From positions 186,001 to 250,000 of the forward strand of contig JACRJZ010000041.1 in the NCBI GenBank assembly GCA_016219875.1: 64,000 nucleotides of DNA, read 5' to 3'. The DNA is from Verrucomicrobiota bacterium (GTDB lineage Bacteria > Verrucomicrobiota > Verrucomicrobiia > Limisphaerales > JACRJZ01). Shown here piece after piece: positions 57,453 through 64,000 of the stretch. Each line of letters opens with the position of its first letter. Position 1 is the first letter of the stretch. The notes below the pieces were generated by a model. The model was not told where the DNA came from, made no database searches, and saw nothing but the letters and a program-made list of their open reading frames with translations. A program made the position numbers and the translations under genes.

Positions 57453-58187
57453 TCAACTTCGCCGTGCACACCACTGGATTCCACGGCGCAGTACTTCGCG
57501 GTAGTTCGGGTTGGCCCAGGTCTGGTTGTCATGCCCGGATTCGGTGCAGAACACGCGGGACTTCTTGAACTGCCGGGCCCAAGCAATGGTCTTCATGCTT
57601 TTCGGATGGTCCACCGTGAGCAGAATCTCGCTGCCTTCGCCGGCATCGGCCATCGTGTAAGTCTCGTCGATCATCTCCCAGTTTTTCAGGCCACGGGTGA
57701 TGGGATGCTGGACGTTCGCGACCCGCACCTGGACGGTCTGGTTGTAGTGAAAACCGAACTTGCGGTCGGCGATGCCGACAACTTCGGACCACACGGACCA
57801 CTGCGGGTACGCCAGCAGCGCGTGGTGCATCGCGACGATGCCTTGCTCGGTCGCACCAAGATGCTCGAGTGCGGCTTGGACCGGCGGAGGCGGCGGATTG
57901 TGCATCAGCATGTGGTAGAACAGCACCACATCATACTGGTCGCGGACCGGCGCGGGCGTGGCCACGAAGTCGTCCATGTATTGGATGTCGGCCTCGATGC
58001 CCGGGAAGGAGCGGAAGAGCTTGTGAAAATTCGGCACGTCGAAAAGGTGGCCGCCGGTGACGACGGCGACGCGGAGCGGGGCCGTGACGGGCTTGTCGGC
58101 CTCGGCGCTCGAAGCGGCGCGAGGCGCCATGGCTGGGGCAACGAGCGCCGCGAGAGCGCTGTGTTTAACGAAGGTTCGGCGATTCAT
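57453..58187 (-). CDS. ThuA-like (trehalose utilisation) secreted protein
   Basis: 244 residues from ATG 58187 (ATG 58208 possible). Tat-type signal MNRRTFVKHSALAALVAPAM. ThuA domain, a class I glutamine-amidotransferase-like fold: RVAVVTGGHLFDVPNFHKLF, YDVVLFYHMLMHNPP, GIVAMHHALLAYPQW, and QHPITRGLKNWEMIDETYTM. Members are thought to modify or isomerise sugars such as 3-keto-glucosides; the catalytic mechanism is not established. ThuA beside Gfo/Idh dehydrogenases is a very common pair in this phylum. Confidence 0.92.
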   Translation of the reverse strand: MNRRTFVKHSALAALVAPAMAPRAASSAEADKPVTAPLRVAVVTGGHLFDVPNFHKLFRSFPGIEADIQYMDDFVATPAPVRDQYDVVLFYHMLMHNPPPPPVQAALEHLGATEQGIVAMHHALLAYPQWSVWSEVVGIADRKFGFHYNQTVQVRVANVQHPITRGLKNWEMIDETYTMADAGEGSEILLTVDHPKSMKTIAWARQFKKSRVFCTESGHDNQTWANPNYREVLRRGIQWCARRS

Positions 58188-58220
58188 GGATTGGGTCGGT
58201 GGTTTCATTGATGTGGTTGG

Positions 58221-59009
58221 TTAGTTTGTACCAGGTGGTGTTTCCTGTAATGGGCGCGTGCCTTTGCAGTCCGGGTAGGCGGAGCAACCCCAGAAGCGCG
58301 ACCCGGCCCGCGGGCCTTGGTGGGCGGTGCGCAGCCGCATGGGCTTGCCGCAGCGCGGGCAGGCGGGGGCTGCTGCTGCGTCCGACACGTCGGACTTGTC
58401 AGACCGGTCCGACTGGCGCGCTTGCGAACGCACCGCATAGAGCCGCTCCGTGAACCCGCCGTGCTCCAGGAAGTCCTGCTCCAGCCGATCGAGTTGGCGG
58501 TGCAGGAGGTAGCTGGCCTGGTTGATCAGGCAGAGCAGCGTGTTGGCCGCCACCTCGGCCGAGGCGGTTTTGAAGCTGTCGGACGATTCCGGCTGGTCTG
58601 ACCCGTCCGACCGGTCCAACAAATACCCCCTCCTTACCGCCAGCGCCTGCGGCGAATTCTTGTCCCAGATGGGCAGCCCGCGGTGCCGCAGGAAGTCCTC
58701 GCAATCGCGCATCAGTTCTTCGAGGCTGGCGCGGGCCACGTTCGTGAGCTTTAGTTCGGTCTTCTTGGAAGTGCCCGACGCCACGCTTCCTTCCTCGATG
58801 TTTCGCACGCCGCTGCGCGCCGCTTGCACCATCTGGTCGTGCGTGCGTGAGCGCCGTTCAATGAACCGGTCGCAGAAGACCACCGTGGCGTCATACACCG
58901 CCTGGGCCGCCTGAAAACTCCGGAGCTTCCGGTACCCGCCATGCTTGGGCACTAGGCGCTGGCTCTCGTCCGACCGGTCAAACTTGTCCGACTCGTCTGA
59001 AGCGTTCAT
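58221..59009 (-). CDS. four-helix-bundle protein with zinc ribbon and Ser/Asp linkers
   Basis: 262 residues from ATG 59009, overlapping the upstream stop by four bases. The body matches the S23/four-helix-bundle suffix family (FQAAQAVYDATVVFCDRFIE, QAARSGVRNIEEGSVASGTS, ELKLTNVARASLEELMRDCE). The C-terminus is a topoisomerase-type C4 zinc finger (CPRCGKPMRLR...FWGCSAYPDCKGTRPL). Three linkers are made of D-R-S-D / S-D-x-S-D repeats (SDESDKFDRSDESQ, DRSDGSDQPESSD, SDRSDKSDVSD). Nucleic-acid binding is likely; role unknown. Confidence 0.85.
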   Translation of the reverse strand: MNASDESDKFDRSDESQRLVPKHGGYRKLRSFQAAQAVYDATVVFCDRFIERRSRTHDQMVQAARSGVRNIEEGSVASGTSKKTELKLTNVARASLEELMRDCEDFLRHRGLPIWDKNSPQALAVRRGYLLDRSDGSDQPESSDSFKTASAEVAANTLLCLINQASYLLHRQLDRLEQDFLEHGGFTERLYAVRSQARQSDRSDKSDVSDAAAAPACPRCGKPMRLRTAHQGPRAGSRFWGCSAYPDCKGTRPLQETPPGTN

Positions 59010-60328
59010 AACATCCACGGCTCTCGCATCGCGCGGGACTTGAGACGATTGGCTTCCTCGTCGTTGACGAATTCTTCCTTGGCCGGATCCCACACGACCT
59101 TCCTCCGAAGCAGCATCGAGATCGCGCCGAGGTTACAGAGCGTCGTGGAACGGTGCGCCACATCAACCGGCGCACACGTCTTCTTGTGATGCCGCACGCA
59201 TTCGATGAAATCCGGAATCGCCTCGCCGCCAGGCCGCACGAGCCTCACCCGGTCATGCGGCCCGATGCGCACGTTGAGCAGCGACTTCGGATGCGCATCC
59301 ACAATCCCGCGCCAGATGAATACCCAGCCTTCCGTGCCTTCGAGCCGGATGCCCATTTTGTGGCGCACCGGGTCGTTCCAGCCCTCGACAGGTTCCCACG
59401 CCGGCGTGTCGGTCCAATTCCAGGTGACGCCGTTGGCGAAGCGGTAGTTCATGTTCCAGCGATGCGGATTGTCGAACAGCCCATCCGGCGCGAACTCGCC
59501 GCGCGCATCGACTTCGATGAGGCCGCCCGGCTCATCCACTCCGCTCGCCTGCTGCGCGCTGTCGGCGTGATGCACGCCCCAACCCGCGATGTAGCCCAGA
59601 GAGTAATCGGAAATGAAATACCAGTCATGCGAGCGGATGCGCCGTGCAGTGAACGGCGCCCACGGCGCGGGCCCAAGCCACATGTCCCAGTCCAGCCCTT
59701 CCGGCACCGGCTCGGTGGGTTGAGGCCCACAGACCTGGCCTTGCGGACTGCCAATCTTCACATGCTTGAGCTGGCCGATGTAGCCGTTGCGCACCAGTTC
59801 GCATCCGAACAGCATCTTCGGGTCGTGACGCTGCTGCGTGCCGTGCTGGAACACGATGTCATGCCGGCGCACCGCCTGCACGACGGCCTGTCCCTCGGCG
59901 ATGGTTCGCGTGAGCGGCTTCTGGCAATAGACGTGTTTGCCGGCGCGGGCTGCGGCGATGGTCACCAATGGGTGCCAATGGTCCGGCGTGGCGACATAGA
60001 CGGCGTCGATGTCCTGTCGCGCAATCACCTCGCGAAAATCGTTGTAGGCGCGACAATCCTGGTTCTTGTTGAAGTCGTCCACCAAACGCTTGCCCGCCTC
60101 GCGCCGCACTCGCTGAACGTCGCACACGGCCACGAACTGCGTGTCGTTTCGCCGCAGGAACATGTCCCAAGCAAAGCCCAGCCCAATGGCCGCGACGACG
60201 ATGCGGTTGCTCGGAGCGGTGCTGTCGCCAAGGCCAAGCGCGGAGGCTGGGATGAGCGTCGGCGCTACAGCGGCGCCCATGGCGCTCCGAAGAAAAGCAC
60301 GGCGGGTAAGTCTCAGATTCGTGTTCAT
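59006..60328 (-). CDS. secreted Gfo/Idh/MocA-family oxidoreductase
   Basis: 440 residues. Tat signal NLRLTRRAFLRSAMGAAVAP. Rossmann fold IVVAAIGLGFAWDMFLRRND, DAVYVATPDHWHPLVTIAAA, and the substrate/NAD motif GKHVYCQKPLTRT (QKP instead of the usual EKP). The C-terminal alpha/beta domain follows. Such exported Gfo/Idh proteins oxidise or rearrange sugars with tightly bound NAD(P). First gene of the sugar block, 40 bp after the DUF3788 gene. Confidence 0.93.
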   Translation of the reverse strand: MNTNLRLTRRAFLRSAMGAAVAPTLIPASALGLGDSTAPSNRIVVAAIGLGFAWDMFLRRNDTQFVAVCDVQRVRREAGKRLVDDFNKNQDCRAYNDFREVIARQDIDAVYVATPDHWHPLVTIAAARAGKHVYCQKPLTRTIAEGQAVVQAVRRHDIVFQHGTQQRHDPKMLFGCELVRNGYIGQLKHVKIGSPQGQVCGPQPTEPVPEGLDWDMWLGPAPWAPFTARRIRSHDWYFISDYSLGYIAGWGVHHADSAQQASGVDEPGGLIEVDARGEFAPDGLFDNPHRWNMNYRFANGVTWNWTDTPAWEPVEGWNDPVRHKMGIRLEGTEGWVFIWRGIVDAHPKSLLNVRIGPHDRVRLVRPGGEAIPDFIECVRHHKKTCAPVDVAHRSTTLCNLGAISMLLRRKVVWDPAKEEFVNDEEANRLKSRAMREPWML

Positions 60329-60368
60329 GCGATTTGCATTGTTTCAAACAGCGTTCAGCGGCACGCGG

Positions 60369-60788
60369 CTAGTTCGCCAGCTTGATGGCCGCGAGCTTCT
60401 TCAAGAGTCCGATCTGCCTGGACGTTTTCACCTCCAGCCGGACGCCCGTTCCCTCCGGGTATTTCGGGGCTGCATCCAGCACTTTGATGATTCGTTGCGG
60501 CAGCTTGCTTTCACGCGCCGCTTTCATCGCCTTGTCGCCAAGAATGAACAGGACGATGAACGCCCCTTCCGCGGGACTCAGCCAGACGATCGTCCGTTCC
60601 TTGCGTTTCACGCGCAGCGACCAGCCCCATTTGGGTGAATGACATTTCCACTCGTGGCCGTTCACGCCGAAGTCCTGCGCCAGGTCGGCCAGCAGTTGGT
60701 CCCAAACCACTTTGACTGGGCCAAGCGCCGCGGCCAGCTCGGCATTCGTGGGCTTCTCTGGCTTTCCAATAAACGCGTTCGCAGTCAT
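60369..60788 (-). CDS. DUF3788 family protein
   Basis: 139 residues, cytoplasmic. Family features: KPTNAELAAALGPVKVVWDQ, the HEWKCHSPKWGWSLRVKRKE stretch, and ERTIVWLSPAEGAFIVLFIL. Function unknown; a ligand-binding fold is suspected for the family. Twelve bases after the metallo-beta-lactamase stop. Confidence 0.85.
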   Translation of the reverse strand: MTANAFIGKPEKPTNAELAAALGPVKVVWDQLLADLAQDFGVNGHEWKCHSPKWGWSLRVKRKERTIVWLSPAEGAFIVLFILGDKAMKAARESKLPQRIIKVLDAAPKYPEGTGVRLEVKTSRQIGLLKKLAAIKLAN

Positions 60789-60800
60789 AGCGGCTCAAGT

Positions 60801-61625
60801 TCACGGCCGAGGTTTGGCCGGGCCGGCTTGGGACTTCCGGCCGTCGCACAACGCGAGAGTGTGTCGCAGGAGTTCGGGACCGCCGACATCGCCGTGGCCC
60901 GGCACGACCGTGAGGCCCTCGCCGGCATAACGGTTTTGCACGCGCCGAATCGCCTCCGGCCACGCGGCGACATCGGCGTCAGCAATATTCCCAAGTGTGC
61001 GCGACTTTTCCTCCTTCACCGCGCAACCGCCGAATAGGATTTTGGCCCGAGGAATCCACACCAGCAGGTTGTCCACCGTGTGCGCTGCCCCTGGGTAGAA
61101 CACCTCGACAGCACCGACGTTGGTAGCGGCCCCGGCTGCGCGCAACGTGGCCAGAGACATGGGTTGGGGCCAACCTTGTTTGGCCGCCAGAGCGCCGGTG
61201 AGCGGATGGCTGCAGGCGGGAATGCCGCGTTCGACGAGCACGGAAGCCCCGCCCATCCGGTCGTCGTGAGCGTGCGTCAGGATGGCCCGCGACACCGGCA
61301 GCTTCAGTTCGCGCGCGACCCACGCGAGCAAGTCGCGCGTCGGCTTCTGACCCCAGGCCGTGTCGATGAGATTGAGCGCGTCGCCCTCCCGGACGAGCAG
61401 ACCGTTTGACGGATAACGCGTGCCGCCGGGCAACACTTGCCACGACGTGTGCAACCAAACCCCATCGGCCAGCCGCGTGATTTGCAGATCCGGCGTGACT
61501 TCGGTCCGATTCGTTTCGGCGGCGACGGTCCAATCGCCGACTCCAATCAAGCCCACCACCGTGATGGCGCACAAAGTGCCAACGGTGTTCCTGCGCTTTG
61601 CGCTCGGAGGAGTTGCTCGTTTCAT
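60801..61625 (-). CDS. subclass B1 (VIM-like) metallo-beta-lactamase
   Basis: 274 residues from ATG 61625, overlapping the upstream stop (ATGA). Export signal (TLCAITVVGLIGVGDWTVAA). All B1 zinc ligands are present: H118, H120 and D122 in ILTHAHDDRMGG, H182 in YPGAAHTVDNLLVW, C201 in ILFGGCAVKE and H244 in TVVPGHGDVGG. Long stretches resemble VIM enzymes: LADGVWLHTSWQVLPG, YPSNGLLVREGD, LIDTAWGQKPT and GNIADADVAAWPEAI. It should hydrolyse beta-lactams in the periplasm, though a native substrate may differ. No integron, recombination site or transposase is nearby, which points to an ancestral chromosomal gene. Confidence 0.93.
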   Translation of the reverse strand: MKRATPPSAKRRNTVGTLCAITVVGLIGVGDWTVAAETNRTEVTPDLQITRLADGVWLHTSWQVLPGGTRYPSNGLLVREGDALNLIDTAWGQKPTRDLLAWVARELKLPVSRAILTHAHDDRMGGASVLVERGIPACSHPLTGALAAKQGWPQPMSLATLRAAGAATNVGAVEVFYPGAAHTVDNLLVWIPRAKILFGGCAVKEEKSRTLGNIADADVAAWPEAIRRVQNRYAGEGLTVVPGHGDVGGPELLRHTLALCDGRKSQAGPAKPRP

Positions 61626-62020
61626 TTCGGCAAGGGCTGCGTGAACGACCAGTGAGTCTGGATGATGCGCCAGCCGGCCGGAGTTCGCCGATAGACCTCC
61701 GTGCAATTCCAGCGGTCAGTCCTGGCTTCACTCTCGCCGACGAAGTTGAAGGTCAACACCGCCGCATCGCCGCAGAGTTGAACCTTGGGATTGAGCAGCT
61801 CGTAACGCGTGATGTGGACTTGTCCCCGCACTCCTTCATAGAACCGGGTCAAGGCCTCCAAGCCATCCAAACGCCGCTCCTGCCACGGGTCGAAATAGAC
61901 CACGTCCGGCGCGCAGATTTCCAGGAAGCCCGAAGGATCGCCCTTGCCCCAGCGGTCCAGCGCTGCCCGTTCCATCGCGAGAATTGTCGCCGGGTCGTTG
62001 TCTGTTGTCTGGTTGTTCAT
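61622..62020 (-). CDS. SnoaL/DUF4440-like protein (NTF2 fold)
   Basis: 132 residues from ATG 62020, overlapping the DUF3795 stop by four bases. NTF2-like pattern: ILAMERAALDRWGKGDPSGF, APDVVYFDPW, LEALTRFYEGVRG, and the closing TEVYRRTPAGWRIIQTHWSF. Ligand or reaction unknown; typical of small accessory enzymes and of detoxification operons. Confidence 0.88.
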   Translation of the reverse strand: MNNQTTDNDPATILAMERAALDRWGKGDPSGFLEICAPDVVYFDPWQERRLDGLEALTRFYEGVRGQVHITRYELLNPKVQLCGDAAVLTFNFVGESEARTDRWNCTEVYRRTPAGWRIIQTHWSFTQPLPK

Positions 62021-62442
62021 GGTGTTTCTCGCTGAGTCTGAGCAGAGAAGTCGCGGCGTTCGTACGGCAGGACAAACCACCGGTAATCCTCCGGCGGAAC
62101 CGGCGCGCCGATTCGCTGTTCGACCCACGCTCGCGTCACCGTGCGCGACGCGAATCGGTCGCACCCGCACTCGGGGCACTGCGCGCAGGTCTCCACACCA
62201 CGCGTGATGGCGCAAGGCCGGATCGGGCATGTCGAATCAATGCGACGCGCTTCCGGCCGCTCGTCGCGACAGCCATCGCAACAAATCTGCTCCGGCGGAA
62301 TGCGGAAGCCATAGTACTTGAACCAACCGTCGCTGGCGCGTTGTTGGTCCTCCGGGGCGTGGATGTTTTCGCGGTATGCCGGGCAGAGGTCGCACCGATA
62401 GCCGCAGCGGGCGATGATGGGATTCACGTTCTGGGGACTCAT
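62017..62442 (-). CDS. DUF3795 Cys-rich protein
   Basis: 141 residues from ATG 62442. Starts PQNVNPIIARCGYRCDLCPA, then QICCDGCRDE, STCPIRPCAITRGVETCAQC and PECGCDRF, many cysteines spaced for zinc or an Fe-S cluster. Family function unknown. Overlaps both neighbours by four bases, so translation is coupled. Confidence 0.88.
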   Translation of the reverse strand: MSPQNVNPIIARCGYRCDLCPAYRENIHAPEDQQRASDGWFKYYGFRIPPEQICCDGCRDERPEARRIDSTCPIRPCAITRGVETCAQCPECGCDRFASRTVTRAWVEQRIGAPVPPEDYRWFVLPYERRDFSAQTQRETP

Positions 62443-62846
62443 TGGAGAGACTCTTGTTTGCCGGTTCCCGGGGAACTCTGACCGAACGTTCCATCGGCTC
62501 GTTTGTGAAGAATCACCGTGTTGCCATCAGGGTCGAGGACTTCGACGGCGCAACAAACGCCATAGTCAACGGGTTCTCCGACGACGCGCGCCCCTTTGGC
62601 CTTCAACTCTGCAAAGGCGGCGTGAACATCCTCCACCGCAAGCGCGACTCGGCCCCCGGCAATCTGCTCCGGGAGCTTCACCCCGCCGTGCAAAGAGAGC
62701 GTCACGTTGCCGCAGTTGAATTCCGCCCATTGGTATTCCTCGCTGTACATCTCCTGCGGCAGGCCGAGCGCGTCACGGTAGAACGCCGCCGCCCTGGCCA
62801 GGTCAGAGACTTGATACATCACGAAGTCGGTGCCACGGATTTTCAT
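62439..62846 (-). CDS. VOC (glyoxalase/bleomycin-resistance) family protein
   Basis: 135 residues from ATG 62846. Two beta-alpha-beta-beta-beta units: FVMYQVSDLARAAAFYRDAL...EFNCGNVTLSLHGG and GGRVALAVEDVHAAFAELKA...EVLDPDGNTVILHKR. VOC proteins bind metals or sequester drugs such as bleomycin and fosfomycin. Starts 17 bp after the lipoprotein gene. Confidence 0.9.
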   Translation of the reverse strand: MKIRGTDFVMYQVSDLARAAAFYRDALGLPQEMYSEEYQWAEFNCGNVTLSLHGGVKLPEQIAGGRVALAVEDVHAAFAELKAKGARVVGEPVDYGVCCAVEVLDPDGNTVILHKRADGTFGQSSPGTGKQESLQ

Positions 62847-62863
62847 GTTGTGTTCCTGACGTC

Positions 62864-63985
62864 TCACTTCGCAGCTTGCTCGAGGACCGGAATGTGGATC
62901 AGCACCGGAGCTTTCGTGTCCTCCGCCGGTGGGTATTGTTCGAAGGCCGGCGCCGAGTTGTCCACCTGATAGCCCGACTTGGCACGCCACTCGCCGAAAA
63001 TGTAGCGTTTCGTCTGTCCGATGGCGGGCACGGGACACGCAAAGACCGCGTAAGTGGCGGCGGGCACTTCGCGCACCACGAGGCCAGCCGGGATCGGCTG
63101 GACCGGCGTGATCGCCATGCCCGCAAGGTAATCAAAGCGGCCGTCGGCAGCGGTGGGAAAGCTGACCCCGTAATACTTTTGGTCGGTGCTCTGAAGTTTG
63201 ATCTGCTCGCGGTGCGTCTCGAACTCGCTCCAGATGGAGGTAAACTTCTCGCCGCTCTCGGTGCCCGGCGTCATGCGCGTCAGGAGTCCCATAACAAGGA
63301 ATTTCTCCCGCCGAATGATCGTGGGTTGAGAAGTGGATGGGGGGTTCACGGTTTTGGCTGAAGGTGAGAACGTCGCTTTCCTGCGGACACTTTCGCCTTT
63401 TTCCTCCATCACGCTGCCGTCCGGCATGGGAGTGCGCTGGATGACCACCATTTTGTCATCACTCACCTTCTCCGTGATGCGAGTGCTCTTGTGGCCGGTG
63501 GCCCATTCCCAATTCATGGTTTCTCGGTTGCCTTCGCGCTTGCCTCGGCCTGTGGCGATGCAGCGCAGACTGTCGAACAGATAGCCGACGACCTCGCCGG
63601 TGGTTTGGTCAATCGTGAACAGTTGCAGGGACTGGTAGCCGGTGCGTTTGAACCGTTCGATCTCCTCGTCCGACGCGTGCATGTTCCGCCGGAGGTAGTC
63701 GGCGTGCTCGGGCGTGATTTCGGTGATCTGCGCCTCGCCGCGGCAAATCAGGAACTGGCCGTGCAAGGCGAACTCGATTCTCTCGACGCCCTTCCCTTGT
63801 CCGGTGTCGGATTCGCCGGACCCTTCCCATTCGCCGACGATCCACCGGCTCCAATCGTCATCCAGCGGCGGAGGATTGAACATGGGGCGTTTCGCTTCGG
63901 TGGTCGTCTTCATGGGTGTGGAACACGAGGACAGGGCCAGGCTCAACGCGACAGCGGCGAAGAGCCTTGATCGTCGGGGTTTCAT
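62864..63985 (-). CDS. lipoprotein with DUF1579-like and GyrI-like domains
   Basis: 373 residues; GGAGG sits upstream of ATG 63985 at the window edge. Lipoprotein signal RLFAAVALSLALSSC with the lipobox Cys. Residues about 40-200 are a DUF1579-like barrel (DWSRWIVGEWEGSGES, EFALHGQFLICRGEAQI). Residues about 220-370 resemble the GyrI/effector-binding domain (FLVMGLLTRMTPGTESGEKF, IPAGLVVREVPAATYAVFAC). GyrI-like domains bind diverse small molecules; fusion to a lipid-anchored module is unusual. First visible gene of the 12-gene run. Confidence 0.85.
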   Translation of the reverse strand: MKPRRSRLFAAVALSLALSSCSTPMKTTTEAKRPMFNPPPLDDDWSRWIVGEWEGSGESDTGQGKGVERIEFALHGQFLICRGEAQITEITPEHADYLRRNMHASDEEIERFKRTGYQSLQLFTIDQTTGEVVGYLFDSLRCIATGRGKREGNRETMNWEWATGHKSTRITEKVSDDKMVVIQRTPMPDGSVMEEKGESVRRKATFSPSAKTVNPPSTSQPTIIRREKFLVMGLLTRMTPGTESGEKFTSIWSEFETHREQIKLQSTDQKYYGVSFPTAADGRFDYLAGMAITPVQPIPAGLVVREVPAATYAVFACPVPAIGQTKRYIFGEWRAKSGYQVDNSAPAFEQYPPAEDTKAPVLIHIPVLEQAAK

Positions 63986-64000
63986 GACGTTCCTCCGGTC

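Noticed and set aside
60801..61625. Integron or transposon context for the metallo-beta-lactamase
   Set aside because: No integrase, attC-like site, insertion sequence or composition shift was seen; the gene overlaps its neighbours in a chromosomal operon.

Overview
The window looks like chromosome from a free-living, high-GC member of the Verrucomicrobiota (PVC group), most likely a Pedosphaera/Limisphaera-type lineage. This is an inference. It rests on large secreted proteins built from Ig-like, CARDB, LVIVD, RCC1 and beta-helix modules, on sulfatase/GH/ThuA/Gfo-Idh sugar loci, on a hopanoid-type epimerase (HpnA), and on abundant palindromic repeats that also sit in frame inside genes. No tRNA, rRNA, CRISPR array, complete insertion sequence or phage was seen.

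Layout. 1-2017: 5' part of a secreted beta-helix gene (reverse strand) that runs off the left edge. 2208-8711: an Fe-dependent alcohol dehydrogenase, an Mrp/ApbC P-loop ATPase, pyrR, a retropepsin-like protein, enolase and a Phd/PIN toxin-antitoxin pair. 8950-18570 (reverse): a [NiFe]-hydrogenase small subunit with a Tat signal, the large subunit, a maturation protease, a 1,683-residue secreted protein with an N-terminal DUF2271 domain carrying a flavinylation motif, and an ApbE flavin transferase. 19055-31000: a CBS protein, a secreted FAD-dependent protein, a GH120-type beta-xylosidase, a CBM9/DUF5916 outer-membrane protein and an RCC1-repeat protein. 31080-40114 (reverse): leuS, a DUF6941 gene, holB, an O-antigen ligase-like gene, aroQ, accB and accC. 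40294-44790 (forward): HIT, phoH, ybeY, recO and hpnA. 44791-46000: gene remnants. 46001-51928: a propeller histidine kinase, a LuxR-type regulator and a secreted protein. 52616-63985 (reverse): twelve tightly packed genes. The first six are small-molecule or defence-type genes, including a VIM-like subclass B1 metallo-beta-lactamase. The rest form a polysaccharide-utilisation-type set (Gfo/Idh, ThuA, GH172, sulfatase, GH2-like barrel).

How genes work together. The most interesting unit is the hydrogenase operon. It has no cytochrome b gene and the small subunit has no C-terminal anchor. Instead the gene just after the protease encodes a DUF2271 protein with a D-G-x-S-G-A-T motif, and an ApbE that could attach FMN follows it. 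I propose H2 oxidation coupled to an extracytosolic covalent flavoprotein. A second surprise is leuS, which carries an in-frame insertion of about 210 residues resembling phage-type BECR (barnase-EndoU-ColicinE5/D-RelE-like) nuclease domains, plus three repeat-derived insertions. A third theme is repeats: at least six palindromic families and many heptanucleotide tandem arrays lie between genes, in hairpin loops and, translated in frame, inside essential genes.
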